64,000 bases of DNA from an uncultured Tenacibaculum sp. (GCF_947494125.1 NZ_CANLTU010000007.1:1-64000); one strand, 5' to 3'; positions 8,854 to 15,945 are shown, counted from the first letter of the stretch. Notes: generated by a model from the sequence alone, not told the origin. Numbers and translations are program-made.

Positions 8854-9096
8854 ATGAAAAACAGCTATGATCAACTTAATATCGAATATGTAGAAACCCA
8901 AAAGGTTTCTTCTTTCGTCAAATTCACAACTATCGTTTTAATTTTAATTTTTACTATAATTCCATTAGCAGAATTAATTGATGTGTTAGACTATAATTAT
9001 GCTGCTCCAAATACTATACATGGTTGTTTGGCTGGTTTATATGACACATTTCCATCTGAACCTTTACAGTTTAAATCACTTCCAACAGCAAAATAA
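8854..9096 (+). CDS. Small single-helix membrane protein (cassette gene)
   Basis: 80 residues. A hydrophilic N-terminus (1-22) is followed by one strong hydrophobic helix (about residues 23-46, FTTIVLILIFTIIPLAEL) and a short tail with one cysteine. I do not recognise a family. It begins 40 bp after the core at 8814, and a decayed copy lies at 6886-6985. Size and topology would suit an immunity protein, but that is inference. Confidence 0.6.
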   Translation: MKNSYDQLNIEYVETQKVSSFVKFTTIVLILIFTIIPLAELIDVLDYNYAAPNTIHGCLAGLYDTFPSEPLQFKSLPTAK

Positions 9097-9140
9097 TTAT
9101 TGATTAAACTACAATTAATTTATAATCTCTATTTTTGAAA

Positions 9141-9317
9141 ATGATTAAGAAAATTCTACTATTCATTTCCTTTATTATTGGTTTATACTTACTTTCAATA
9201 TTCATTAGAATTGCTCCTGAACACAATAATGATATTGGCTATATCTTAGCACTAGTATTTCATCTTCTAGTAATTTCATTATTACTCTATTTTGGAATTA
9301 AAAAATCAAAAAAATAA
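9141..9317 (+). CDS. Small two-helix membrane protein (cassette gene)
   Basis: 58 residues from ATG 9141. An in-frame TTG six bases upstream is less likely. Hydrophobic helices lie at about residues 3-23 and 33-52, with a basic end KKSKK. A TATTTTTG box sits directly before the start, so the mRNA may have almost no leader. The stop lies next to the core at 9319. Family not recognised. Confidence 0.55.
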   Translation: MIKKILLFISFIIGLYLLSIFIRIAPEHNNDIGYILALVFHLLVISLLLYFGIKKSKK

Positions 9318-9318
9318 T

Positions 9319-9391
9319 TACACTTATTTTAATATTCGTTTCTAAATTTTTGACATAAAAAAACACCTTAAAAAAGGTGTTTGTGGTAAGA
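9319..9391 (+). repeat. Flanking element L2
   Basis: Same layout as L1: CACTTATTTT, TTTTTGACATAA, hairpin AACACCTT/AAGGTGTT, TTTGTGGTAAG. The sequence is nearly identical to L1 and it pairs with R2. Confidence 0.75.
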
Positions 9392-9481
9392 GTATTTTTG
9401 ATTTCAAATTAATCATTAAAAAGGCATAAGTTATTTTCCACCATATCTAAAGTAAATTAATTCGCTTGAATATACATTTTG

Positions 9482-10084
9482 TTAGTTGCTAGTTTTTATT
9501 GTTTTAATAGTACTTAATAAAATTCCCGAGTTCCAGTCTAATTTGTAATAATATGCTTGATTCAAATTTGTAGGATCATCAATTGAATAGATCACAAAAT
9601 AGTCGAAATACTCTTTCATTTCAACTTTATTCCATAAAACCAAATGTTTTTTTATTGTAACACCTTTTCTACTTATTAAAGTCTTTAAAATTTTAAAATC
9701 AATTCCCGAATTATACTTTTCTATATTTTTTAGACACAATTTTTCAATAAATGTTTGCCATAGTGCATCTAAAATTTTGTTTTGTTTATTTGCTAATTGA
9801 ACTTTATTAAGCCCATAATAACTTGAAGAATTCAATTTAATTATTTGATTATCGTGCGTTTTAATCTCAATTTTATATTCTCTCCCAAATGTAAAATACA
9901 GACCAGTAATCCACTCCAATCCAAAACGATAAGCTTTAATATCCTTATATTTAATAAATTCGATTTTGTCTTCAAAAAATGTAGAACTGTCAAATTCAAT
10001 TCCCTTTTTTTTAAATCGAAGAATTCTTTTTTTTCGGTCAGAAAGACCTCTTTTTATGAAAGTGTCTAAAATTATTTTACCCAA
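9482..10084 (-). CDS. Hypothetical protein, possible PH-like domain
   Basis: 200 residues, no signal peptide or membrane helix. Alternating hydrophobic strands in residues 25-90 (IEFDSSTFFEDKIEFIKY, then WITGLYFTFG and YKIEIKTHDN) recall bacterial PH-like domains; the C-terminal half ends with strands around YFDYFVIYSIDD. This fold guess is weak. It sits alone between L2 and R2 in a leftward cassette. An intracellular accessory or immunity role is possible but unproven. Confidence 0.6.
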   Translation of the reverse strand: MGKIILDTFIKRGLSDRKKRILRFKKKGIEFDSSTFFEDKIEFIKYKDIKAYRFGLEWITGLYFTFGREYKIEIKTHDNQIIKLNSSSYYGLNKVQLANKQNKILDALWQTFIEKLCLKNIEKYNSGIDFKILKTLISRKGVTIKKHLVLWNKVEMKEYFDYFVIYSIDDPTNLNQAYYYKLDWNSGILLSTIKTIKTSN

Positions 10085-10211
10085 AAGATTTGTTTAGTTT
10101 CAAACTGCAGCTAACTTATTTATGCCTCTATAAAATACATACATTAACTAACCTTGATTGTAGCTTCATTTGTACATTATAAATAGATGTTAAATGTATA
10201 AAATATATTTA

Positions 10212-10272
10212 TCTTACCACAATTATGTCAATGAACTTATTCAGTTTTTAGGACCTGATAAACTACAGTTTT
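10212..10272 (+). repeat. Flanking element R2
   Basis: CTTACCACAATTATGTCAA, then a TCAG/CTGA hairpin whose arms differ from R1 but keep pairing, then core CTACAGTTTT. Inverted partner of L2. Confidence 0.7.
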
Positions 10273-10320
10273 CATTAGTTTAGTTTTAACTATTTTTATC
10301 AATATTTATAATTGCTAATT

Positions 10321-10485
10321 ATGTTTGAAAAGTTTCAATTTCTTAATATTATTATCCCTCCTATATTACTTTTATTAGTACATCTTTATCTAAAAAAAAG
10401 AAAAATTAAAGACATTTATAGAATTTTAGTTTTATTAATCCTTTTCATAATTTATCTATTTATATTTAAACCTATACACGGTTAA
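10321..10485 (+). CDS. Small two-helix membrane protein (cassette gene)
   Basis: 54 residues beginning MFEKFQFLNIIIPPILL. Two hydrophobic helices (about 8-24 and 36-50) are separated by a strongly basic loop LKKRKIKD. It lies between cores at 10263 and 10498. No family recognised; its style matches the other small membrane proteins of the array. Confidence 0.5.
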   Translation: MFEKFQFLNIIIPPILLLLVHLYLKKRKIKDIYRILVLLILFIIYLFIFKPIHG

Positions 10486-10497
10486 ACTTTAATCAAA

Positions 10498-10655
10498 CTA
10501 CTGTTTATTTATAATTATCTTTTATAGCTAACTATCAATTATTATAAGCTACCTTGCTGTACTTATTATATTTATATTTTAACGGTTTCTATAATAAGTT
10601 CTATTATTGGAGCCCTTGACTAATGACGAGGGCTTCTCTTTATATAAATTAATAA
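10498..10655 (+). ncRNA. Structured gene-less cassette N1
   Basis: No ORF. Contains a perfect ACTTATTATA/TATAATAAGT inverted repeat (10561-10570 and 10590-10599), then a second hairpin AGCCCTTG/CGAGGGCT (10611-10618 and 10627-10634), then CTCTTTATATAAATTAATAA leading into the next core. N3 (16116-16264) has almost the same sequence; N2 has the same architecture with changed arms. It could be a structured RNA or a folded single-strand DNA recombination site. Confidence 0.6.
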
Positions 10656-10814
10656 CTACTGTTTTTTTGATTGTTTTGCTTTTTCTCTATCTGCTTTCAT
10701 TTTGTCTTTAATATGTTGTGGTAAATTTTCTTGAGCCTCAAAATCAAATGTTATTGATTTAGTTCTTGCTTGGGCATCTAATACCCAAGCAGGAGTATTT
10801 TCATCTATGGACAT
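10656..10814 (-). CDS. Small hydrophilic protein (second of an overlapping pair)
   Basis: 52 residues beginning MSIDENTPAWVLDAQ and ending in a highly charged helix with KAKQSKKQ. Its start overlaps the end of the upstream leftward gene by 10 bp, so translation is coupled. Its last sense codon and TAG stop (CAGTAG on the minus strand) are formed by the core repeat at 10656. Unrecognised family. Confidence 0.55.
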   Translation of the reverse strand: MSIDENTPAWVLDAQARTKSITFDFEAQENLPQHIKDKMKADREKAKQSKKQ

Positions 10815-10960
10815 GGTTTATCAGGGTCAACACATTCTAGGTTATCATATTCCTCTTTGGTTACAGTTACATATCCTTGCTTATCCAAATAAAGAGTTAA
10901 CTCCATAATACCAATCTCGTTTTCTTCTAAGAACTTTTTTAATTTAGGTTTCCAAGCCAT
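10805..10960 (-). CDS. Small protein (first of an overlapping pair)
   Basis: 51 residues beginning MAWKPKLKKFLEENEIG and ending VDPDKPCP, with two cysteines near the C-terminus. Acidic, no membrane helix. The pair 10960-10656 fills one cassette. The tight overlap resembles a toxin-antitoxin or phage-type pair, but no known family was recognised. Confidence 0.55.
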   Translation of the reverse strand: MAWKPKLKKFLEENEIGIMELTLYLDKQGYVTVTKEEYDNLECVDPDKPCP

Positions 10961-11041
10961 TTTGTTTAATTTTAGTTTTCAATCTCTTAATTAGGTGGAT
11001 TGATTAACCTACACTTTTTATATTATTTGTTAATTATAGTT

Positions 11042-11062
11042 AAGTAAGGTTTTTCCTTACTT
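11042..11062 (+). promoter_or_regulatory. Conserved upstream hairpin of peptide gene 2
   Basis: A perfect AAGTAAGG-TTTTT-CCTTACTT hairpin 70 bp before the peptide start. The same sequence (GTTAAGTAAGG, loop, CCTTAC, then TTTTnTACGG) precedes peptide gene 3 at 13074-13090, which suggests a shared leader or attenuator. Confidence 0.5.
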
Positions 11063-11131
11063 TTTCTACGGTTTTTTCTAGTTACTTTAGTTTTTAACTA
11101 CTTATTTTTAAAGAATCTAAAACTCCAAATT

Positions 11132-11281
11132 ATGTTAGAAAACATTTCAAACTTAGGTTCATTGTTGAAAAAAGATGAACAAATTTCTATTAATGGCAGT
11201 GGTAAATCATGCTATAAATATTTCGATTGTATTGAAAGATATATTAATACTTGTATACCGTACATAGAACCTTGTCCATGA
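11132..11281 (+). CDS. Double-glycine-leader peptide (bacteriocin-type precursor) 2
   Basis: 49 residues. The leader MLENISNLGSLLKKDEQ ends SINGSG, a degenerate double-glycine site. The core peptide has four cysteines (27, 33, 41, 48) that could form two disulfides. It is a stand-alone cassette between cores 11009 and 11333 with its own terminator. Confidence 0.75.
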   Translation: MLENISNLGSLLKKDEQISINGSGKSCYKYFDCIERYINTCIPYIEPCP

Positions 11282-11288
11282 TAAAATT

Positions 11289-11316
11289 AAAGCGAGCTTC
11301 GGTTCGCTTTTTTTAT
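11289..11316 (+). terminator. Terminator of peptide gene 2
   Basis: AAAGCGAGC-TTCG-GTTCGCTTT, a stable UUCG tetraloop hairpin, then a T-run, 8 bp after the stop. Confidence 0.9.
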
Positions 11317-11332
11317 ATACACATCCTTCATA

Positions 11333-11408
11333 CTACTGTTATTTTAATATTTGTTTACTTAAATTTTGCACATAAAAAAACACCTTAAAAAAGGTGTTTG
11401 TGGTAAGT
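11333..11408 (+). repeat. Flanking element L3
   Basis: CTACTGTTATTTT, TTTTGCACATAA (one base differs from L1), hairpin AACACCTT/AAGGTGTT, TTTGTGGTAAG. Partner of R3. Confidence 0.72.
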
Positions 11409-11420
11409 TATATTATATAT

Positions 11421-12539
11421 CTATTTATTTTTTTGCTTCAAAAGTTTTTCTACCAATAATTTTAATTCATTAATCTCTTTATCTTGTTGAATAGTATACA
11501 AAGTTAATTCTTCTATCTTTTGTAATAGTTTAGCATCCATGTCACCTAAATAGAAACCATTCTTTTTTACTTCAGCTTCACTAGGAATATCTTTTAAATG
11601 TCCTTTTTCTTTAATATGACTTTCTACTTCTTTTAACGTCGGTAACTTATATTCTTTTTCAAATACAAAATCTGACCAATTAGGAAATGCTTCTACTTTT
11701 ATTTTCCTTGCTCCTATAGAACCTTCAACGGCTAATTTATGAGTTCCCGTATCTCGTGTACCAACCCCTACATTTCCATTGTCTAGAAAATTTACATTAT
11801 CCTTCCAGCCTCCTGAAAAATCTGTTTGAATCACTAAAGAATTAGCATATCTAGCTATTCTATTATTTGCTTTTGATAAAGGATTTGTATCATAAATACC
11901 TAGAGCTGCCCCTGATTTTGATAAAGTTAATGTTTCACTTGGACTTACTGTACCAATTCCTACATCTCCAGAAGAGTTTATAATAAACCGTGTAGTATTA
12001 GTTGAATAACTATGTATTGAAAAATCACCATCTTTATTTTCCCTTAATTTAATACCCCATCTATTAAGACCAGGATTTAAATTACTTTGACCAACAAATC
12101 CAATTACATTATTTGATCCTGATATTTGTAAAGATCCATCAGAATAATTTCCAATATTTGAAGTGTTATCAACTATTTCTAATTTAGATTTTGGACTCGT
12201 AGTTCCAATTCCCAAATCACCATCTTTATTTAAATAAAATTTTGCGTACTTTAATTGAGCACTTGCTTGTTCTCCATCACTTATATTCGTAACACCAATC
12301 ATAAAACTATTTGCATGATCAGTATAAGGATTCCCTATAAACCAATTATTAGTTTGCCCAGTACTAAATATACCTGCACCTCTGTAATCGTTATGGCTTT
12401 TAAGAAATAATCTAGAAGCAACGTATCCTGTTCCATTATCTGCGTTTATTTGAAAATAACTTTCTGATTCATTTTGGGAATTTATTCCTAAACTCATTCC
12501 TATTAAAGCTAGGATAGCTATCTTAGTTTTTGATCTCAT
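11421..12539 (-). CDS. Secreted tail-fibre-like protein, paralogue of 7464-8717
   Basis: 372 residues. Signal peptide MRSKTKIAILALIGMSLGIN with cleavage near SQN. Has LGIGTTSPKSKLEIV and VGIGTVSPSETLTL repeats, then the conserved C-terminal domain (WSDFVFEKEYKLPTLKEV onward, with HLKDIPSEAEV) and a terminal coiled coil. The C-terminal about 90 residues are closely similar to the protein at 7464-8717, the rest is divergent. The pattern fits exchange of variable N-terminal tips on a constant C-terminal trimerisation or attachment domain. Bracketed by L3 and R3. Confidence 0.75.
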   Translation of the reverse strand: MRSKTKIAILALIGMSLGINSQNESESYFQINADNGTGYVASRLFLKSHNDYRGAGIFSTGQTNNWFIGNPYTDHANSFMIGVTNISDGEQASAQLKYAKFYLNKDGDLGIGTTSPKSKLEIVDNTSNIGNYSDGSLQISGSNNVIGFVGQSNLNPGLNRWGIKLRENKDGDFSIHSYSTNTTRFIINSSGDVGIGTVSPSETLTLSKSGAALGIYDTNPLSKANNRIARYANSLVIQTDFSGGWKDNVNFLDNGNVGVGTRDTGTHKLAVEGSIGARKIKVEAFPNWSDFVFEKEYKLPTLKEVESHIKEKGHLKDIPSEAEVKKNGFYLGDMDAKLLQKIEELTLYTIQQDKEINELKLLVEKLLKQKNK

Positions 12540-12580
12540 AATAATTTTTAAATTTTAGAAATGCAAAAATAAACTTTTTC

Positions 12581-12637
12581 ACTTACCGTAATTATGTTAA
12601 TGAGCTTTTCGGTTTTAATAGATCCGATAACTACATG
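12581..12637 (+). repeat. Flanking element R3
   Basis: ACTTACCGTAATTATGTTAA, then a TCGG/CCGA hairpin that differs from R1 by paired changes, then core CTACATG. Contains TTATGTTAA, close to the XerD-arm sequence of dif sites. The minus strand supplies a TATTTTTG -7 box for the leftward gene. Confidence 0.7.
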
Positions 12638-12788
12638 TAGAGCCATGGAAAAAACCAACTTTTGGAGTATATACCAATTGATACAATTTTGCTCCTTCAA
12701 AATCGCTTTCTAATAAATTTGTTTCTCCTATTTTTAGAGTTTCATTTACTACTTTTTCTAATTCTTGTATAAATTCTTTTAATTTCAT
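12615..12788 (-). CDS. Small protein running into element R3
   Basis: 57 residues beginning MKLKEFIQELEKVVNETLK, a charged amphipathic helix, then YQLVYTPKVG. The last codons read through the core and into the R3 hairpin, so the native 3' end was probably replaced when the neighbouring cassette arrived. Upstream on the minus strand is a GTAGCT/AGCTAC hairpin that touches the core at 12817; the gene at 15512-15724 has the same arrangement. Confidence 0.45.
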   Translation of the reverse strand: MKLKEFIQELEKVVNETLKIGETNLLESDFEGAKLYQLVYTPKVGFFHGSTCSYRIY

Positions 12789-12858
12789 TTTTTCGTTTTG
12801 TTGCGTAGCTCAATAGCTACAGTTTTAATTTTATTTAATTATTTTCGAAGAAAAACTC

Positions 12859-13038
12859 ATGATATATTTCTTAAAAGGTATTCTTTTAATATGTTTTTGT
12901 TTATCCATTTAATTTCTTTTTAATAAATTTTATGTTTCAAAAACATCAAAAAGAATAAAATGTTTTAAATCAGAGCAATTCTCTATTCGTTTGGTAATCT
13001 GTATCATTTCTGCTTTTATAACATTTAAATTGACTTAA
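12859..13038 (+). pseudogene. Small membrane protein with an in-frame nonsense codon
   Basis: A 60-codon frame starting MIYFLKGILLICFCLSI is interrupted by TAA at 12910-12912 and then stays open to TAA at 13036-13038, directly against the core at 13039. The second part has another hydrophobic stretch (LVICIISAFITF). The exact fit of the end to the core suggests a genuine cassette gene killed by one mutation. Confidence 0.4.
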
Positions 13039-13073
13039 CTACATTATTTATACTTTTTGATAATTTTAGTTAA

Positions 13074-13090
13074 GTAAGGTTTTCCCTTAC
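13074..13090 (+). promoter_or_regulatory. Conserved upstream hairpin of peptide gene 3
   Basis: GTAAGG-TTTTC-CCTTAC, preceded by TTTTAGTTAA as at 11042. Further down, TAGATTTG (13133-13140) fits the TAnnTTTG -7 box about 20 bp before the start codon. Confidence 0.5.
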
Positions 13091-13160
13091 ATATTTTACG
13101 GCTTTTCATCATTATTCTTATTTTTTACTTTTTAGATTTGAGAAATTAAAAACTCAAATT

Positions 13161-13325
13161 ATGTTAAAGAACATTTCTAAATTAGGAATCGAATTATCTA
13201 AAACTAAACAACGTAATATTTCAGGAGGCGACAGTCCTGAATGCTATTACTGTAAATGCTTAACAGGTGACATTGTTATCGCATGTGGCCCAGATCGAGT
13301 AGAAGCATGTGGAGAAGCATGCTAA
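13161..13325 (+). CDS. Double-glycine-leader peptide (bacteriocin-type precursor) 3
   Basis: 54 residues. The leader MLKNISKLGIELSKTKQRN ends ISGG at 20-23. The core peptide has six cysteines (28, 31, 33, 42, 50, 54) with a CYYCKC cluster. The dense spacing suits disulfides, metal binding or thioether modification, but no modifying enzyme is encoded nearby. It is followed by a terminator and by a small membrane-protein cassette. Confidence 0.78.
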   Translation: MLKNISKLGIELSKTKQRNISGGDSPECYYCKCLTGDIVIACGPDRVEACGEAC

Positions 13326-13330
13326 TTACT

Positions 13331-13354
13331 AGCGACTTTCGGGTCGCTTTTTTC
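13331..13354 (+). terminator. Terminator of peptide gene 3
   Basis: AGCGAC-TTTCGG-GTCGCT hairpin and T-run, six bases after the stop. Confidence 0.9.
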
Positions 13355-13427
13355 TTCTCTTTATTTCTCTTTATTTCTCATGATTTCTACTGTTTTACTT
13401 TATTTTGTTTTTATATTTTTGTTATAA

Positions 13428-13661
13428 AATGCTGTCATCTTAAAAAAAATCTTAGGTTTCTTCTTCTTCACAACTGGTCTACTTTTTCTTTCTTTTGAGG
13501 TTTTTGAACTCTATCATAATTTTTCTAACATATTCAAATCCTTATTTGAAGAAGGAAATTTTGGCTTTGAATCAATTATAGTTTTATTTTTCTTCCTACT
13601 ATTTAACTTATTAATTTACTTGCTTATTGATACAGGTATAAAATATTTAAGACCTATATAA
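13428..13661 (+). pseudogene. Two-helix membrane protein frame without a start codon
   Basis: An open frame of about 77 codons reads KKILGFFFFTTGLLFLSFEV, an acidic loop, then IIVLFFFLLFNLLIYLL and ends KYLRPI at TAA 13659-13661, 1 bp before the core at 13663. No ATG, GTG or TTG lies at its 5' end; the only nearby ATG (13429) is in another frame and stops after four codons. Either the start has been lost, a frameshift occurred near the eight-A run at 13442-13449, or a rare start is used. Confidence 0.45.
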
Positions 13662-13726
13662 CCTACTGTTTAATTTTAATATGTAACATTTTTCTTATTT
13701 TATTGACTAATAGATAAACTGCAATT

Positions 13727-13954
13727 ATGAGACCTGAAAAAGAAAAAAGAATTTCCGATTACGATACCTCTGGTGATTTAGGAGTTACTGAAATGTTTGG
13801 TGCTATTTTCTATATGCTACTTGGAGGATTAAAGAAAAAGTACGAACATTATTATCAAGTAAAATTTCAAAGAAAAAATATTATTACTGGATACTTTTTA
13901 ACTCTTTTTATTGTTTTTGGATCAATTGCATTATTCTTTTTTTTATTAGCTTAA
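13727..13954 (+). CDS. Small membrane protein (cassette gene)
   Basis: 75 residues beginning MRPEKEKRISDYDTSGDLG. A short weakly hydrophobic segment (about 24-34) and one strong C-terminal helix (about 53-75, FLTLFIVFGSIALFFFLLA). The ATG lies inside the core copy at 13719 and the stop TAA touches the core at 13955, so the gene fills its cassette exactly. Family not recognised. Confidence 0.6.
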   Translation: MRPEKEKRISDYDTSGDLGVTEMFGAIFYMLLGGLKKKYEHYYQVKFQRKNIITGYFLTLFIVFGSIALFFFLLA

Positions 13955-14034
13955 CTACAATTATTTTATTATTTGTTTATTTAAATTTTGACATAAAAAA
14001 AATCAACACTTATTAGGTGTTGATTTGTGGTAAA
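13955..14034 (+). repeat. Flanking element L4
   Basis: CTACAATTATTTT, TTTTGACATAA, then a hairpin with different arms from L1-L3 (AATCAACAC/GTGTTGATT), then TTTGTGGTAAA. Paired arms have changed together. Confidence 0.72.
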
Positions 14035-14063
14035 TAATATAAGATTGTATTAACTCTCTCTTT

Positions 14064-15098
14064 TTATAAAAACTTATCTCTAAGAATTTCATACTGTTTC
14101 TGTAGGATTAATTCATTTGGATTATGCCCAGCTTCTTTTATTAAATAATAACCTTTATCTGGAGCTTTAATTTTTTCAAAATATATTTTATTCAACTTAC
14201 TCGACGTTAAAATATCTTCCTCTCCTTGTATAAAATATATTGGAATATTAAATTTCAATGAATTATTATAAAAGTCAAGATTTTTAACCATTGACCTTAT
14301 TCCCATTTTTTCATGACCTGCAAAATATAAAAATGAATAATCATCACCGTTATATCTATCTTTTTTATCTTTTTTATTATTATATTCTTGATTCATTCTC
14401 CACCAATTATTTGGTGCAGGAATAGCATTCATTCGTTCATATTTTTTTACAATTCTTAACATTTGCCCTAAATTTCTTGTGTTTTTATACGGAGGCTTTC
14501 CTAATGATTTCAACTTTTTAAAAGCAATACTGTCATTAGAATCAATTGCTAATTTCAAAACTTTATTATAGGCATATATATAATTTTTATTAAAGCCTAC
14601 AAATTGAGCATTACCAACATAACCTTTAAATAAACTGGAGTTAGTTTGTATCATTTTTATACCAAGTATAGACCCCCAAGAGGCTCCCATTAATATTATA
14701 CTTTTCTTATTTAAGTATTCTGTTAGGTACTCGGATAATTCTATACCATCTTCTACCATTTTTTTTAAAGTAAGTTTATTTTCTATGAAATAATCTTCAT
14801 TTACTTCTTTTGGAGCGTTTTCCCCAAAGGTTCTACCAGCTCCTCTTTGATCCCAATTCACTAGGATAAAATCTTTTTTCCATTTGTCATATATAGAATC
14901 ACTATAAGGTGTCATAACACTTCCTGGCCCTCCATGAAGAAAAAGAATAGCTGGTTTCTCTTTATCATTTCCTTTAATTGTTACCCATTGCTTTATTCCA
15001 CCGATCGTAATAAACCTACTTTCATTTATAGACTTCTTCTGAGCTATCAAAGTATTTATAAAAAAAACAGTTAAAATAGTTATGTATAATGTTCTCAT
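14064..15098 (-). CDS. Secreted alpha/beta hydrolase, S33 proline-iminopeptidase-like
   Basis: 344 residues. Signal peptide MRTLYITILTVFFINTLIAQ. The oxyanion motif HGGPG is at 55-59, DQRGAGRT at 83-90, the nucleophile elbow GASWG with Ser140, and the catalytic histidine in EAGHNP near the C-terminus. HGGPG and DQRG are hallmarks of the prolyl aminopeptidase (S33) group. Exported to the periplasm or beyond. Unlike the other array genes it is a normal-sized enzyme; it is bracketed by L4 and R4 as a leftward cassette. Confidence 0.85.
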   Translation of the reverse strand: MRTLYITILTVFFINTLIAQKKSINESRFITIGGIKQWVTIKGNDKEKPAILFLHGGPGSVMTPYSDSIYDKWKKDFILVNWDQRGAGRTFGENAPKEVNEDYFIENKLTLKKMVEDGIELSEYLTEYLNKKSIILMGASWGSILGIKMIQTNSSLFKGYVGNAQFVGFNKNYIYAYNKVLKLAIDSNDSIAFKKLKSLGKPPYKNTRNLGQMLRIVKKYERMNAIPAPNNWWRMNQEYNNKKDKKDRYNGDDYSFLYFAGHEKMGIRSMVKNLDFYNNSLKFNIPIYFIQGEEDILTSSKLNKIYFEKIKAPDKGYYLIKEAGHNPNELILQKQYEILRDKFL

Positions 15099-15198
15099 GT
15101 AATATATTTATTTCTAAGGACAATCTAAAAATTAAATTGTTACACATCATTTTAGCACCTAGCCCTAAAACCAATATTTTACTAGATTTAAATAATAT

Positions 15199-15256
15199 TT
15201 ACCACAATTATGTCAATGAACTTTCTGATTTTAATAGATCAGATAACTGCAGTTTT
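15199..15256 (+). repeat. Flanking element R4
   Basis: Nearly identical to R1 over about 48 bp including the TCTGAT/ATCAGA hairpin, ending in core CTGCAGTTTT. R1 and R4 form a direct repeat 6.4 kb apart. Confidence 0.75.
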
Positions 15257-15298
15257 ATTTTGTTTTATTATTTTTACTTTTACAAAAATTATTGCTTT

Positions 15299-15484
15299 AT
15301 GAAATATTTAGAAAAACGTTGGGTTAGAATAGTATTAAGTCTAGTTTTAGGTGGCATGACTACTGAAATCTTACATATTACTACTGGCGACCCAAATAGA
15401 CCAATGGAGTTCAATCCTACATTAATTTTTGCTTTAATCATATTTATTTTATTATCCTTCTTAGCAAAAAAACTTAATTCGTAA
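15299..15484 (+). CDS. Small two-helix membrane protein (cassette gene)
   Basis: 61 residues from ATG 15299; the longer open frame upstream runs through R4 and is not expected to be translated. Starts MKYLEKRWVRIVLSLVLGG, second helix at about 43-58. The leader after the core (TTTTATTTTGTTTTATTATT) matches that of the genes at 8854 and 16305. It shares its cassette with the convergent gene at 15512-15724. Confidence 0.6.
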   Translation: MKYLEKRWVRIVLSLVLGGMTTEILHITTGDPNRPMEFNPTLIFALIIFILLSFLAKKLNS

Positions 15485-15511
15485 CATAGCGTTTGCTTTA
15501 ATTCACTATTG

Positions 15512-15724
15512 TTATTTCAATTCTTTGAAATTATCTTTAAAATACTTTTTTGCTACTAGCCATTTATCATTATGATTTTTCGGGTTTCTAGCAATCATAT
15601 CTCCAACTTTTGGACTTCCGTTTTGTTTATCAGCTTCAGAAATTGAAACACTTGTTAATTTTTCACCTTTTTTAAAAGGTCTCATTTCTGCAATGTTGGT
15701 TCTTGTATAATTTTTGAATCTCAT
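15512..15724 (-). CDS. Small basic hypothetical protein
   Basis: 70 residues beginning MRFKNYTRTNIAEMRPFKKG with SVSISEADKQNGSPKVGDMI and ARNPKNHNDKWLVAKKYF. Soluble, no cysteines. It resembles a widespread short phage/accessory protein type, but I cannot name a function. Upstream on the minus strand lies the GTAGC-GAAATA-GCTAC hairpin overlapping the core at 15753. Confidence 0.6.
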   Translation of the reverse strand: MRFKNYTRTNIAEMRPFKKGEKLTSVSISEADKQNGSPKVGDMIARNPKNHNDKWLVAKKYFKDNFKELK

Positions 15725-15760
15725 TATTTTGCGTTTTTGCGTAGCGAAATAGCTACTGTT

Positions 15761-15940
15761 TTATTTTTCGTATTTCTCTTTTAAAAATGATAATAATTCT
15801 TTCGATTGCTTTTCTGTTAACATTATTTGCCTAATGTTTTCTGTATATCTAGACACCTCTAAATGAACTCTTCCTTCAGAAAAACTCCTAAACGTAACCT
15901 CTCTATCTGTTTCTTTATTTAATATTACTTTGTTAGCCAT
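15761..15940 (-). CDS. Small hypothetical protein (cassette gene)
   Basis: 59 residues beginning MANKVILNKETDREVTFRSF, with beta-strand-like alternation and a C-terminal helix KQSKELLSFLKEKYEK. Its stop TAA is formed by the TTTTA of the core at 15753, and its start is six bases from the core at 15946, so it fills its cassette end to end. Family not recognised. Confidence 0.55.
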   Translation of the reverse strand: MANKVILNKETDREVTFRSFSEGRVHLEVSRYTENIRQIMLTEKQSKELLSFLKEKYEK

Positions 15941-15945
15941 TTTAT

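Noticed and set aside
7464..12539. Prophage
   Set aside because: Tail-fibre-like repeats are present, but no capsid, terminase, portal, integrase or lysis gene is seen; the repeats and C-terminal domain are common in Bacteroidetes secreted proteins.
13283..13498. 71-codon frame overlapping peptide gene 3 and its terminator
   Set aside because: It is in another frame from the well-supported double-glycine peptide and crosses the terminator and core.
15089..15298. 5' extension of the gene at 15299
   Set aside because: The extra 70 codons translate the R4 repeat and its promoter-like sequence; the ATG at 15299 follows the standard post-core leader.
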